Below, piece after piece: positions 13,601 to 25,336 of a stretch of 64,000 nucleotides of DNA. The position numbers were made by a program, and so were the translations under genes. Below the pieces are notes generated by a model. That model was given only the letters and a program-made list of their open reading frames with translations, was not told the DNA's origin and searched no databases. The DNA comes from Diplosphaera chodatii (taxonomy: Eukaryota; Chlorophyta; Trebouxiophyceae; Prasiolales; Stichococcaceae), in contig JAALGY010000041.1 of NCBI GenBank assembly GCA_032358165.1, positions 3,100,001 to 3,164,000 on the forward strand. Reading direction: 5' to 3'. Every line of letters starts with the position of its first letter. Within the stretch, counting starts at the first letter, position 1.

Positions 13601-16600
13601 GCACTGCCGACACCCCGCGGCGGAAGGTCCTGGGGCGCTCAGTGGTATGCTGGGCTGAGCCGCTGCCCCGCAAGGGCTGGTGGCTGACCGTGTCCAGCGC
13701 CCTGCCGGCTGCAGTGGGCGAGTTCAGGGCGCTGGTGGAGGTGGCGGAGCGCGACCGCGCGCTGTGCGACACCCTCAAGCGCGTGCTGAAGCTGTCCAAG
13801 GTGCGCCCCGCGGGCCGGGCTGATTGTAACCCCGCGCTTTTTCAAAACCCTACACCTGGATGGCATACCACCCTACGGCGTAGAGCACTTCCAGCCGTGT
13901 CACGCACTCCCTGTGGGCTCAGGTGTGCTTGCAGAGTCGCCATGGACCCCAGGCCTGTCGTGGGCCAGACCATTTGCTCGAGTGTCTGTGCTGCTGCGCT
14001 GCAGGGCTGGGAGGCGGCGCGCGACCACGCCCGGTCGGCGGTGGAGACGGACAACCGGCTGCGGCGGTGGCTCCCCGGGCCCGGCCTGGCGCAGGGCCCC
14101 CCCGCCGGGCTGCTGTACCGCTGCACCCTCGGCAACATCGACCTGACGGCGCCCCTCGGTGAGCGCGGCGTGGTGTCGCACCCTGCCTGTGCTGCGCTGC
14201 CGGCAGCACACTGCAGCTCTTGCTGCTGTTCACTGCTGCTTGTGCTACAGTCGCCGGGTTGCTGCGAACAACTGCCGCCCAGGCAGGAAGCATGGTGCCT
14301 GCTGCAAGCTGCACAACGAGCATGCAGGGGACAGGTTGCCTGTGCACTTTTCACCGCAGGGCTGCTGCAGGCGAGCCGGGAGGCGTCCATGGGCATGATG
14401 GAGTGCACCCTCACCCAGCACCAGACCGACGCGCAGGTCCGGCCGCGGTTCCTTGCACGCAGCGCCGAATCTGTGCTGCAGCTTTCCTCTCTGCTGACTG
14501 CTGGGGCCAGTCATGGCAGGCACAAGCGGCTGCCAGATGAAAGCAACTGTGCTCAGGGCCTAACGGCTTACCATGCAAGTCGCTTGACAGTTGCCCGCAA
14601 GCGGCGGTTCTGTGACACCATGAACGCCCTGCGGCAGGCGGACCTGATGCGGCAGATGGCCGACCGGGCGGCGCAGTGCTGGTGGCAGCCGGGGCACCCG
14701 GGCTTCGCGATCGCGCCGCTCGACTCCGACCGCTTCCTGGCCTCGCTGCAGGGCACCCCCGGGCCCTTCGCCGTGCCGCTGGGCAGCCCCCTGCTGGCCA
14801 CGGGTGCGTACAAAGGATCCGCAGTGTGGCATGTCACCCTGCAGCAGGGCTTGGCACGTTGCGGTCACTCAGCTCACCCGACTGCCAAAGGCTGCTGCGA
14901 TCTCCTTAAGGACACCTTGTGCCATGTGGTCCATCAAACAAATGGGGGCCCCCAGCCAGCCAACTGCATCACTTACTGTCCACTGCTGCCCGGCAGCTTG
15001 GCGGGCCGGCTCCACCTGATCCGAGTCCGAGGTGTTTATCTTCATGTTCGTCTGCACCGCTGCTGCAGCTGCGCCGATCGTGGGCGGCGGCGGCGACGCC
15101 AGCCTGCGCACGCCCAGCGTGGCGAGCGTGGGGGCGCACACCCCGCGGCCGTCGCCCGGCAACACGCCGCCGCTGTCGCCGCGCGGGCCCGACTACGGCG
15201 GCGGCGGCGGCAGCGGCGAGTACCCCCGTGAGTGGCGCTTCTCATGCCAAGGCTGCTGCCAACATTGACACAATTCTGTTGGTTCGAACAGTGTCTTGTG
15301 GGGACCACAGCAGGAGCACTGTGCTGCTGACATCGGTCTTCGGGTCAGGAGGCAAGCCGCGTCCTATGTTGCTGGGGAGCTTGCACCGGTTGTCAGTGGC
15401 GATATCTGCGGCGGCGCAGGCTCGCCGGCGGAGCAGTACGCGGTGCGCCTGGCGCAGCAGCAGGCGGCCGCGGCGGAGGGGCACCTGGCGGCGGCGGCGG
15501 CGGCGCGGCGGGGCGGCTTCCCGGGGCTGCACCCGCACCACCAGCAGGCGCTGCTGGCCGCCCAGGTGCGAAGTGTCGATGACCAAGGTGCTGAGCTGGC
15601 CATGTGTAGCTGTGCAAGCCCCTGTTGCATGCATCTTGGTCGGCTCTCGTGCGCTACTCCACCACCGCACAACATCAACATAACAGAACGCGGCCTAATC
15701 AGCCAATGCCGCGGGCCTGCTGGGCGCATACATGCACACTGGGTGGGCTCGGCCTGCTTCCTGGTATCAAAGCCTGGTGCCGGCAACTACATGTTCGGCC
15801 CTGTCCTGCCTGCAGGCGGCGCAGATGGCGGCGGAGGGGGCACCGCCGGCCGGCGTCTCCCGCAACAGCCTGGACTCGGCATTCGGCAGCGCCCACCGCG
15901 CGGTCCAGCTGTCCACGCTGTCCATGCCCGAGCGCATCGCCTACATGCAGGTGGCTGGCGACATCTGAAGGGCTGCACTTGTCCTGTACTTGGGTGCTTG
16001 CGCTTGTTGTGGGAGGTTCCATCTTTACTTTTCCGCCGGGAGCGAGACAGAGCGCCTCCACCTGCATGCATGCACACAGTATTGTGGTGCATAGAAATGT
16101 GTGGCCCTGCAAAGCGGACGCGCTGCACGCCTGCTGCAGGCCTCATGCGCACTCTCAGGTCTGTCTTCAAGCCTGGTCCCGTCACCCATATGAGCGTGAC
16201 CCCAGCCCCTGACCCACACGCTCTTCTGCTGCAGCGGGAGCGGGAGCGGCAGAATGCGGAGCAGCTGGCGGTGCAGCGGCACCAGCAGCTGGCCGCGCAG
16301 CAGGAGCTCGCGGCGCAGCAGGAGCTGGCAGCAGCGCAGGGCTTCCAGCTTCCGCCCGGCGGCATGCCGGTGGGTGTTCCACGGTTGTCAACAACTCATT
16401 GGTTTGTGGCGGGCCGTCTGCAACGTTGCACCAGTGGACGTTGTGTGACACGTCCTAAGGCACGGGTCCACTGCTGCCGCAGCACTTCCTGAACAAGAGT
16501 GGAGCCTCCACCTGGGTCTCGTACTTCCTGTGGCAGCAGTGGACTCTCTCAACCGTTGCACGCAGTGACTGCCAGTGACAGTCGTTTTCAGTCCTCAGCT

Positions 16601-19600
16601 GGCTTGCAGTCCTTGGATCAGTGCACCCTTGCCAAGCGTTCAAATGTGTCATACTCAACCAGCGAAACTTGCCCGGCAGGCGCACCTTGGCAGGTGAGCA
16701 GCCTGCGCCACCCTGCCAGCAGCGCCGTGCTGGCATGCGGCCACATGCGCTCACGCGCCTGCGCACTGTGCAGGGCATCGGCAGCTCTGGCCGCGCGTGG
16801 CAGGTGGCCCAGGCGGCGCACGGTGCGGCGCCCGCCGGCATATTTGGCGGCTCGGTGGGGCGCCAGTCCGCGCCCGCCGCCAGCTACAACAGCCAGCAGC
16901 TGCCGTCGCCGCCGGACCCGCAGGTGGAACCTGGCGTCCGCATCAGCCTCCCCAGTGATCACATGCTCTGCAGGATTGAGATCACGCCAACAATGGGGGC
17001 CAAGCACCAAGTGTGATCTTCTCTGACGGTCACTCCACAAGCTCACGCACCTGCACTTTGCACAGCGACAGCGCTGCCAGGCCTGCGGGCTTGTGCAGTA
17101 CTGCAGCGGCTCACAGCTGCGCTGCAGCAGCCCGGGTGCTGAACACGCGCCGGCGCCGCCCCTTGATAGTCGCCGCGGCCACCGATGGGCAGCTCACCAG
17201 CGACGAGTTGCACCAGCACGCCACTGGCGTCATGTCATGCGAGAACGGTCAGCTGCTGACGCTGTTGAGTGCAACCGGCCCATGTGACTTCACCTTGCAG
17301 GTGCCGCCGGTGCTGCCACGCGGCGGCCTCAGCACCAGCTCCACCCCGGGGCTGCGCGTGTACTCGGGCCAGGCGGGGCTGCTGCCCGGCGTGGGGCAGT
17401 TCGGCGGCAACGGCGGCGGCGGCCTGAACGGCGGCTTTGGCGGCGGCAGCGGCGTCAACCTGCCGGGGCTGGGCGGCGGCGGGGGCCCCCTGCCCGCCTG
17501 GGCGCTCGCCGCGCACCAGCAGCAGCTGGGGGACGGGCCGCCGGGGGACTTTACGGGCGCCAGCGCGGTGAGGATTCCCTTGAGACCTGCGTGTGTTGAG
17601 AGCATCGTGCATCGCGTGGCCAGCCTGTGTCTCAACTGCAGATCCAGCGTCCGATGCTTTCATATCCGCACACAGGCGGCGCTGCTGGCGTCCAACCCCG
17701 GGGCGGCGGCGGCGGCGATGGACGCGGTGCTGGGCGTGCGCGCCGGCGGCGCGTCGATCACCGAGGCGGACGGCGGCGTCAGCAACGGCCTCGGCCGCAA
17801 TGGCAAGGGCCTTGTGTACTTGGCAGGACATGCGCCGGGCCGCATCCTCAGCAGAGAACATCCATGACTGCGGATGCAAATGCTGCCAGCTGCTGTACTG
17901 ACCTGTGTCCAAGCGCATGCCAACCGTCCGTGCCATCGTCTTACGCAAAGCTCTGGTCGTCCAGCTGACGGGTGTGGGCCCACCCTGCAGTGCGGAAACG
18001 GCGCTCCACCTCCAGCGCCGTCCTGCCGCAGTCGCCCTTCGCCGCGGCGACGTACCCCAACGCAGGCGCCGGCGCCAGCGGCAGTGCGGCCGTGGGTCCC
18101 ACCGCCACCAGCCCCCGTGCCAAGGTGATCAAACGGGGTCCCTGCTGCCAGACTTTGACAACTACGTGCTACTGGCCGTACCGCAACATCGTTTGATCGC
18201 ATGATCGCTCACGACAACAAGGGGCCACTGCTGACCGCCAGTTCTGGACCTCGACTTCATCTGTGCCGCAGGTGGCGACGCCCAATGCGCGGGAGCCGTC
18301 CCTCGCGCACGAGGTCAGCTTCGCGGGTTCCTACCCCACTGGCCCGCAGCAGCCGTCCGCAGGTGTGTGGCGGTTGGACACGCTGCAACACTGCCACTGC
18401 CAATGGCTCGAGACAGCATCAGTAGCTTTGCAGTCAGGTTCGGCCCTGCTTGCATCAGCATCAGCAGCTCGGCAAGCAGGTTTTGCATGCTTGCCGGCCT
18501 GCTGAGAGGCGCGGCCTGGTCTGCAGACGGCACACACGGCGGCACACCAGGAGGGATGCAGGCGCCCGTGGCGCCGATGACGTCGCTATCGGCCCCGGGC
18601 GCGGACCTGTCGCTACCGCTGCAGGGCTCCGACATGGAGATGATGGAGCAGATCTCCAACGACCTGGTGCGCTGCCAAGCCCTTTGAAGTTTTGAGCCCT
18701 GAATACCCTAAATACATCATGTGGCCGGTGCCCGGAGATGACGGAGCAGATAATCAACGACCTGGTGCGCTGCTGAACATCTCCGGAGTGTGCTATGGTA
18801 GACCTGTCATGCGTGGCTCGTACCTGGCGGCAGCTGTTTGCAGCCTCTGGTGTGAGGGACCCGGGCTGGTGCAGGCAAGGGGTGGTCACTGTGCAGCCCA
18901 GAAGCTGTGCGTGCCGTGCTCCGTGCTGCGATGAGGTGTATGCAGTCATTGACTACAGCGCCGCCAGGTTTCCTCAGGTCGTTCCGTCAGACATGCCTCT
19001 GGTGTCTTCGTGCAGGGCCAGGACGGCGCTGCGGACATGCATCTGCGGTCGACCGGCCTGGCGAACATCCTGGCCGATGCAGAGGAGGCCAGCCGCACCG
19101 CTGCTGCGCATGTGCAGGCTGTTTCGTCGCCGCGCATCCAGGTGGGGCTGTGCAACACGGCGCTCTGCGCCTCCGGCGCCAGGAGGCAACATGCTGGGAG
19201 GCCCTGCCGACCGGATCTACTGCTGCCAGCAGGAATGCAATGCTTTGCACACCGCATCAACCACCGTGCAGCGATGTGGTCATTGAGGCGCCAGCATTGT
19301 GTGCGCATGCCGCCAGGCAGGCCCCTGATGCTTGTTTTGCGCCCTGGCTGAGGTTGTGCACCTTCGGCAGGTGCCGACATCGCCGTTCCAGCAGCTGTCG
19401 GGCGAGTACAGCGGGCCCAGCAGCGGCGCGGTGCCGCTGGCGCAGCCCGGCACCGCGCCCTCCCTGGAGCACCCCGCCTCCCAGCAGGTGGCGCCCGGCT
19501 CGCACTCTGGCGTGACGCGCTCTCCCCTTCGACAAACGACGCTGGAACCAAAATCAAACCACTCGCTTGCGGCCTGGATGCATTGCACTCAGGCACCCGT

Positions 19601-20455
19601 GCCCGATGGGCAGGCGTCCCACAGTGTCACGGTCATAGGTCAGGATGATGACCGGCCGGCCAGGTGCACTGTCAAGTAGCCCTGTCGCGGGCCCAGCAAC
19701 TGACGATGGGGGATTGCGGCACCCCGCAGGTGTCGTCGCAGCGGGGGTCGCCGTCGCCGCTGCTGCCGCCGCAGCCGCCGCAGGCGCCCCTGGCCGGCAT
19801 GCAGCCCGGCGACAGGCCGGGCATGAACAGCGTGGACGCAGCCACCCTGCTGCAGGTGTGCAGCGTGGCCTGCATTGATTGCAGTGTGTCTGCTGTGATG
19901 GAGTAAGGCGCAAGACACAAGGCCTGCCGCCGCCGAAGCGTCAGCGCCTGCTCAGTGGGCTGTCATCTGCCCACACCAGCTGATCACGTGGTGAGTCAGC
20001 ACCCTGCAAACCCTGTGTGTTACAGGGCATGCCAGGAGCTCCGCAGCAGGGGCAGCTGCAGCCGGGGCAGGGCCCTATCTCCTCTGACAGTGGCCCCACC
20101 AACGGCGTCGACGCCCGCCCCCACAGCGCCTCCGGGTACGCCCCTGGCCTGCTTGGAAATGCGGCGCAGGCACTGCTGGCACTCCTGCTTGGTCCCGGCG
20201 CCACCTGGCGGTGTCCACCCTGTTCAACCCCTGCTGAAGCGGCAGCGTGCAAACAAAATCGCATCTATGTCCGTGAAGCGGTGACACTGTGCGGCATCGT
20301 GAAGCAGGTGGGGCCCCGAGCCGGACGCCGGCATCAACCCCACGGCGGCGCTGCCGACGCGCATGAGCGGGCTGTCGATGGACCACCCGCAGTACGAGGA
20401 GCAGCTGGCGGCGCTGGGGTACGGCGACGCCGATGACCCGCCGCCGCAGCAGTAG
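10676..20455 (+). CDS. CBP60: CBP60-domain (calmodulin-binding protein 60-like) protein with long low-complexity tail
   Basis: Twenty-five exons join in consistent phase to about 1195 residues: 10676-10750, 11673-11854, 12142-12340, 12566-12730, 12924-13082, 13309-13486, 13715-13800, 14005-14158, 14360-14436, 14602-14803, 15069-15227, 15420-15565, 15816-15950, 16235-16369, 16774-16923, 17301-17567, 17676-17802, 17991-18124, 18272-18362, 18527-18666, 19016-19141, 19371-19487, 19730-19855, 20026-20135 and 20308-20455. The first 400 residues follow the plant CBP60 order: RYLQLVFRHACQ, AAIRVEVIDRITGDAVHDD, GRPLLVSGKG, AISEAFVV, then the middle domain with GAQTQQKLQD and GWEAARDHARSAVETDNRL. Plant CBP60s are nuclear DNA-binding regulators of immunity and stress. 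Beyond about residue 530 the protein is Gln/Gly/Pro/Ala-rich, ending EEQLAALGYGDADDPPPQQ. Intron 1 (about 920 bp) might hide an exon. Introns 4 and 17 appear to use GC donors. The calmodulin-binding site was not identified. Confidence 0.85.
18734..18773 (+). repeat. intronic near-copy of the 3' end of CBP60 exon 20
   Basis: The 40 nt at 18734-18773 repeat 18636-18675 with only a few differences, 98 nt downstream. The source covers the last coding bases of exon 20 and its GTGCGC donor. The copy also carries GACCTG followed by GTGCGC, so it could serve as an alternative donor. I place it in the intron because the reading frame between the copies contains stops. Confidence 0.7.
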
Positions 20456-21646
20456 CACAGGGGTCCAGACGCAGCTTGCGCTTGGTGCTGGGCTGTGGCG
20501 GTACAGATGGCCCGCACCTTGGGGGATGCTGCCAGCCGCATGATGGCGATCTGCGGCGTGGGCCTGTGATGGACTCTCCAAGGCCGCACCAGCAGTCAGT
20601 GAGCAAGCCTTTTGGGGACGGCTTGCCATCTGCTGGGCTGTGGCGGTACAGAGGATCCGCCACGGCAGAGACATCGAGTTCAGATGCAGCTTACTGAACA
20701 GTCACAGACCTGCCGCCCCAGCAGCCACCAGTGCGCCTTCCTGCATGGTGGGCAGCAGAACAACGTTGTTGCAGCTGGCTGGACCAAGGACGGCCCCATG
20801 GCAGGCACTTTGTGGCAAAGCTTTGCTGCTTCGGCTGTGTAGCAGATGAATCACCGCCAGTGGCAAATTAACTACGTTGCCGCCGAATTTGCAGGCTCTG
20901 AGTCCGTACCCCGGCCCCTTCAAGGCCGCGATGCTAACCTCAGTGACATTTGATTGCACTTGATGGAGATCGCTCATTGGTTTCTGCTGCTTTGTGCCGT
21001 TCAGGCTGCCCTGCATTTTCGACTGCCAGACGACCTGCCTGGTTTTGGCTCTGACGAGTGTCTGACACCCGCATACTGCAGTATGCGTGCGTTTGTTGAT
21101 CAGGGCTACCTTGTGGGTCTGTGGAGGCTTCCGGACCAGTCTTCGAGTCGGGCCCATCGGTTACACGCTAGCCGATCTTCTCTGCAGTCAGTCAGCCGCT
21201 GCTGTGGGCTTCCTCAGAGTAGAGCTTAGATCGCGTGTGATCGTTGTGTGCAGCAGAAGATTCAGACCATTTATGAACATGTCTTGCAGTGCCATGCGCT
21301 TTTCATTGGTTTACATGTCGCAGCAGCTAGTGTAACTAGGCGGCACATCATGACCTCCCATGTATTGCCAGGCATCATCTGTCAGCAGGTCAAAAGCAAG
21401 CGGCATGACATCCTGCAACTAAACACCAAACTCAGGCACACGAAGCACTCAACCATCTGTTGCTGCCTGACCCTTTTCCAAGACCCCCAACATCTGCAAA
21501 CTGTAATAGCTGACCAGCACAAACCCTTTCTCACGGCTCTGCAACAACATCAAGATGCGACCGCAAGGTCGCTGCAACCCCTTGCCGCTGCATCTGCCCA
21601 ATCGCTGAGGCGCTGCGGCATTCCTGCGCGCGTGGCTGGCAGCCGC
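20456..21646. other. convergent 3' region of CBP60 and heat-shock genes
   Basis: About 1.2 kb lie between the CBP60 stop (plus) and the first small heat-shock gene stop (minus). TGTAA occurs on the plus strand at 21331-21335 and 21502-21506. TTACA at 21311-21315 would be a minus-strand TGTAA, 332 nt past the heat-shock gene stop. I see no convincing exon. Confidence 0.45.
20486..20652. repeat. 22-nt direct repeat pair 3' of the CBP60 gene
   Basis: The same 22 bases (beginning TGCTGGGCTGTGGCGG) occur at 20486-20507 and again at 20631-20652, 145 nt apart, in the presumed 3' UTR of the CBP60 gene. Function unknown. Confidence 0.7.
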
Positions 21647-24600
21647 TCACTGCACGTCAATGGTGCGCTGGTTGCGGTCCGGCTGGTCGGTCTTGGGGAT
21701 GTGCACCTCCAGCACGCCGTTGGTGACCTGCAGGCGGAACAGAAGAAAACCTGGGGAGTCGTCCTGTGAACAAGGCGCTGACTGCGCCAACCATAGTCTG
21801 TGGGTATGCCCAGTGGCCAAAATGCTTCTCCCAGTGTGGTGTGCCGCCTGAGTCGCTCTCTGGCATTTGCGTGAGCGGCACGCAGTGGCCATGCCTTGCT
21901 GCGTCGGCCTGTTGGGCACGTCCGAATGCTCTAGCTTCAGGCCCAGCATATAAGGCCACACCTTGGCATTGACGTTGTCTGTGTCGATGTTGTCGGGCAG
22001 CTTGAAGCGGCGGATGAAGCGGCCGATCTTGCGCTCCACACGGGTGTAGCCGCGGTCACGCGTGCGCACTGCACATCATCAGTCTGCCCCTTGTTGTTCA
22101 CTTTGCACGTATCAGAATAGGTGACGCATTGGCATTGCTGAGGATATGCAGCTGCTTCAATAGTCCATGCTCTACAGATGGTGATACCAGGCAGTTGTGT
22201 AGTATTGCAGGAAGGGTTGCCATCCACACTGGTGGAGCTGATTGGCACTGTCACACCGCTGTATGCCAATCAGCATGCGCCCTGCAATGGCAACCCCTGG
22301 AACACAGCTTGCTCGTGCGCATACGGAGCACTGCATCGAGCACTGCAACCCTTTAACTTGGAACATGACTCACCATCAGCACGGGAGCGGGATGCGTCGC
22401 CGGCAGTCGCGCCGCCGCCCGCGTCGCCGGCGGCGGCGTCATCAGCGCCGGCCCCGGCTGCAGAGGCCGTGCCCACATCCGCGTCGGCGCCCAGGATGTC
22501 GTCGTCGTCGGGGCTGGCGTCGTCGACCACGCGGTCCCCCTCAATGGTCAGCACCTTGGTGTCGGGGTCCAGCACCACCTGCAGGCGATCACATGCCGGG
22601 GCGTGTCAAGGTGCCCTGCTGTGCCAGCACCATGCCCTGAGACCACAAGCCTTGCTATGACCACCGAAGCACCCGCAGTTGCAAGGCAAGATAAAGGTAA
22701 GGGAGTGCTCTTCTCGACTGGGATCTGTGTTGCAGTTCAGAGCAGCAACCGCAGTGGTCCATCCAAGGTTTGCAGTGAAGCATGCTGACCCTACGACCAT
22801 ACTGGCATGTCGATGCAGCGTCTCTTCACTTCAGCAGACGGCAACTGCCAACAGCAGAGGCGCGAGTCACCTCGACTAGTGCCATATATGGATATGGCGT
22901 GGCACTTGCCCAGGTGCCTTGCAACTCGGCTGAGGAGCCTCGCAACCAGCTCATGCTTGACTTGCACCATGGAACCACGACAGACCTCCTGCCAAAGGTC
23001 GTCTGATACACAGTATTGGTGGACACTTTCACACCGCTTTGATGGTTGCCATGGGAAGAGTTGCATATCATATGAGCAGACAGCGCCGTGTCGGCGGATC
23101 CGGCACAGCCTGCCGCTATAGTCAAAAGCATGCACTGACTCGGCTGCTGCTGTTTGAGAGAGGCGGCCACAACATACCCCTGATTCTGCTTTCGGAACAT
23201 TGCCATCAACCAGAGGCAGGCGCACCGTGAGGTCGGCGCCGGTGAGGCCGGGCGTGTCTGCCTTGATGACGATCTCGGCGTCCTTGTCCTGGATGTCCAC
23301 CTGCATGCAGTAGGGTGTAAGATTGGTTCTTGATTCAGGCTCTCAGCAGCAAGTGGCCCGCAAGTTTGCCTGATGCAAGGACCAAACCCTGCTGTGAAAG
23401 CCGCATTAGCAGCAGCCTGCTGTATGCAGTCACTGATAGAACAGCCTGCCAGCAAGACAACACAAGGTGACGCAGTCCCAAATTGCTGCAACTGAGCAGC
23501 CAGCAGGAAGTAGGAAGCGCACATGCAGCGGCACCAGCACGTCCCGAAACTCCGGCGGCGCCTGGTCCAGGTTGCCGGTCGCCAGCGCCTGTACACATTA
23601 GACCGAGAGCTTGTTGCCATGCTGCTATGACATGATGTAGGCAATGTAGCAAAGTACTGACAAGTGGGCTACTTTGCATATGTGTGCTCAATGCTGTATG
23701 CGTGAACAATCCGAAGGGAAGGGTCGAGTGCTGTTGAAAGTCATGCACAAAGCTCGTAGAGCTGTCCACAACTGCACAAAGCATTTCACCTGCAGCATCT
23801 GGTCCATCTCCTGCTCGATGGAGCGCAGGAAGCCGCCCACGCGGCCGAAGGTGGGCGCCACCGCCCCGAAGTCGGTGAAGGGCGACAGCGCGGTGCCATA
23901 CCCCGGCGATGTGCGCTGCATGCGGAAGATAATTGAACCCTTGCACATGCAGCACTGGTTGCAGCATTGCATCGGGTGGGCAGCTGGCAACAACGGAGAT
24001 GCATTGACAGCAGTGATAGCCATGGTGTGAGTGACCTCTGACGCCAGGCGCAGGGCTGTCACGCTGAAACCGAGCTGGTCGGGTGGTCACGAGCACAGGG
24101 TTGCAGTGTTGCTTGTGTGACGGGATTGCATGATATATACACCTGCAGTGCGCTGCCGCCGGCCTGGGTGGAGGTGCGGGCGGGGGCTGTCGATGCGCCG
24201 CCTGCTGTGGGGTCCCGGCGCTTCCCCGTGCGACCGGCTTGCTGCATGAGCACGCACACACAGTTGTTGTATATCGATGGCATGGGCTTGTGCTTCTGGT
24301 ATACAACATCATATTTGCATGCACACAATGATGTGCATCCTGCCATGCCTGACAGTTTGCAGTTCAGAGCAGCTGGTGCGCATGGGTAGCAGGTGGACCG
24401 TCTGCTCATCTGTGTGTTGCTACTTGCATCATTCGTATGTTACAGACGCTTCCTAGCTCCATTCCGGTTGCTGCACTTGCAACTGAAAGCTCAAGCAGCT
24501 GCACAGTCATCGGTGGGGCACTTTCGGAACACGGTCTGACCTCCATGTTGCCCTCCTGTGCTCGGGCAGCTGTCGTTGTCAGGCTGCGGGAAGCCTTTGC

Positions 24601-24663
24601 AGCAGATGGCGACGCCCGCGGCAGCAGGGCCGCCCGCGAGCCGACGCCCAGTGTTGCAGCCAT
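21647..24663 (-). CDS. organelle-targeted small heat-shock protein (Hsp20/alpha-crystallin), copy A
   Basis: Eight exons (24663-24541, 24241-24143, 23915-23790, 23588-23523, 23300-23226, 22578-22374, 22068-21962, 21727-21647) join to 293 residues. The N-terminus is a transit-peptide type sequence rich in Ala/Ser/Arg (GVGSRAALLPRASPSAAKAS). The alpha-crystallin domain starts near residue 139 with VDIQDKDAEIVIKADTPGL, continues VVLDPDTKVLTIEGD, then FIRRFKLPDNIDTDNVNAK and NGVLEVHIPK. The C-terminus carries an I-x-V motif (TIDV) as used for oligomer assembly. It should act as an ATP-independent holdase in plastid or mitochondrion. An acidic, Ala/Gly-rich insertion of about 50 residues between two core strands is absent from the neighbouring copy B. 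Start at 24663 chosen for the transit peptide; 24714 is possible. Confidence 0.88.
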
Positions 24664-24740
24664 GCTCGCCACCTTGCCGAAAAAGGGGCCACTCACATAC
24701 ATCGACGTGGGCACCTTGCAGTGCTAGACAGCAGCAGCGG

Positions 24741-24755
24741 ACCTTCTTGAAGGAT
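24741..24755. promoter_or_regulatory. candidate heat-shock element upstream of copy A
   Basis: CTTCTTGAAG (TTC-nn-GAA, TTC at 24744-24746, GAA at 24749-24751) matches the inverted nGAAn unit pair bound by heat-shock factor. It lies about 80 nt upstream of the copy A start codon. A further GAA at 24778-24780 is nearby, but a full three-unit array is not evident. Confidence 0.45.
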
Positions 24756-24767
24756 AGTCAACAGTAG

Positions 24768-25336
24768 TGACTGTCCAGAAGCGGATATGTTATTAGATGC
24801 TGGAAAAAGCGACCTGTGTTGCCTGACGGCTCTGCTCAGCCTTCCTGTATACCATCACGTCAGGGGCAGAGCGAACGCCGGGGTATTCCCGGCCGCCACG
24901 TTATACGGCGGCGGGGAACGTGTGGCACATGGACCACCAAACGTCACACAAACAAAACAGCAACACCGGCTGATCTGGATGTCTGCTTCTGGCGCTGGTT
25001 GACACCGAGGTCACAAAGTTGCCACAGTTTGCTGCGAGCAACGAAAAAGCAAACCAGCCTGCATGTACATCCCCTGAATATTGAGCTGGCAGCGTGGCAT
25101 CAGCACATCGCGTGTCCACCTGCACCTGGCTGTGCAACGTCCCTCAACAGCAACACCACAACGTGACAAACCTGCCAAAATCAACGACTGATTATAAGAG
25201 ATGTTCACTCGCATGCTGTCCTACATCTACAGACCTTGCATGACAATGGCCGCCCAAACTGAGCACATAGTGTACACCTCTGTTGCCTGGCAGCCTGGTG
25301 ACACTCGCCTCCTTTCCCTGCCTGGCCTTGTGCAGC
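24768..25336. other. spacer between the two heat-shock genes
   Basis: This stretch separates copy A's promoter from copy B's stop codon, both genes being on the minus strand. It should hold copy A's distal promoter and copy B's 3' UTR. No exon-like frame is supported. Confidence 0.45.

Noticed and set aside
13642..15231. A 529-codon open frame on the plus strand
   Set aside because: It runs through several CBP60 exons and their introns. The parts between splice sites lose homology and exon-like codon use, so the open frame reflects high GC content rather than one exon.
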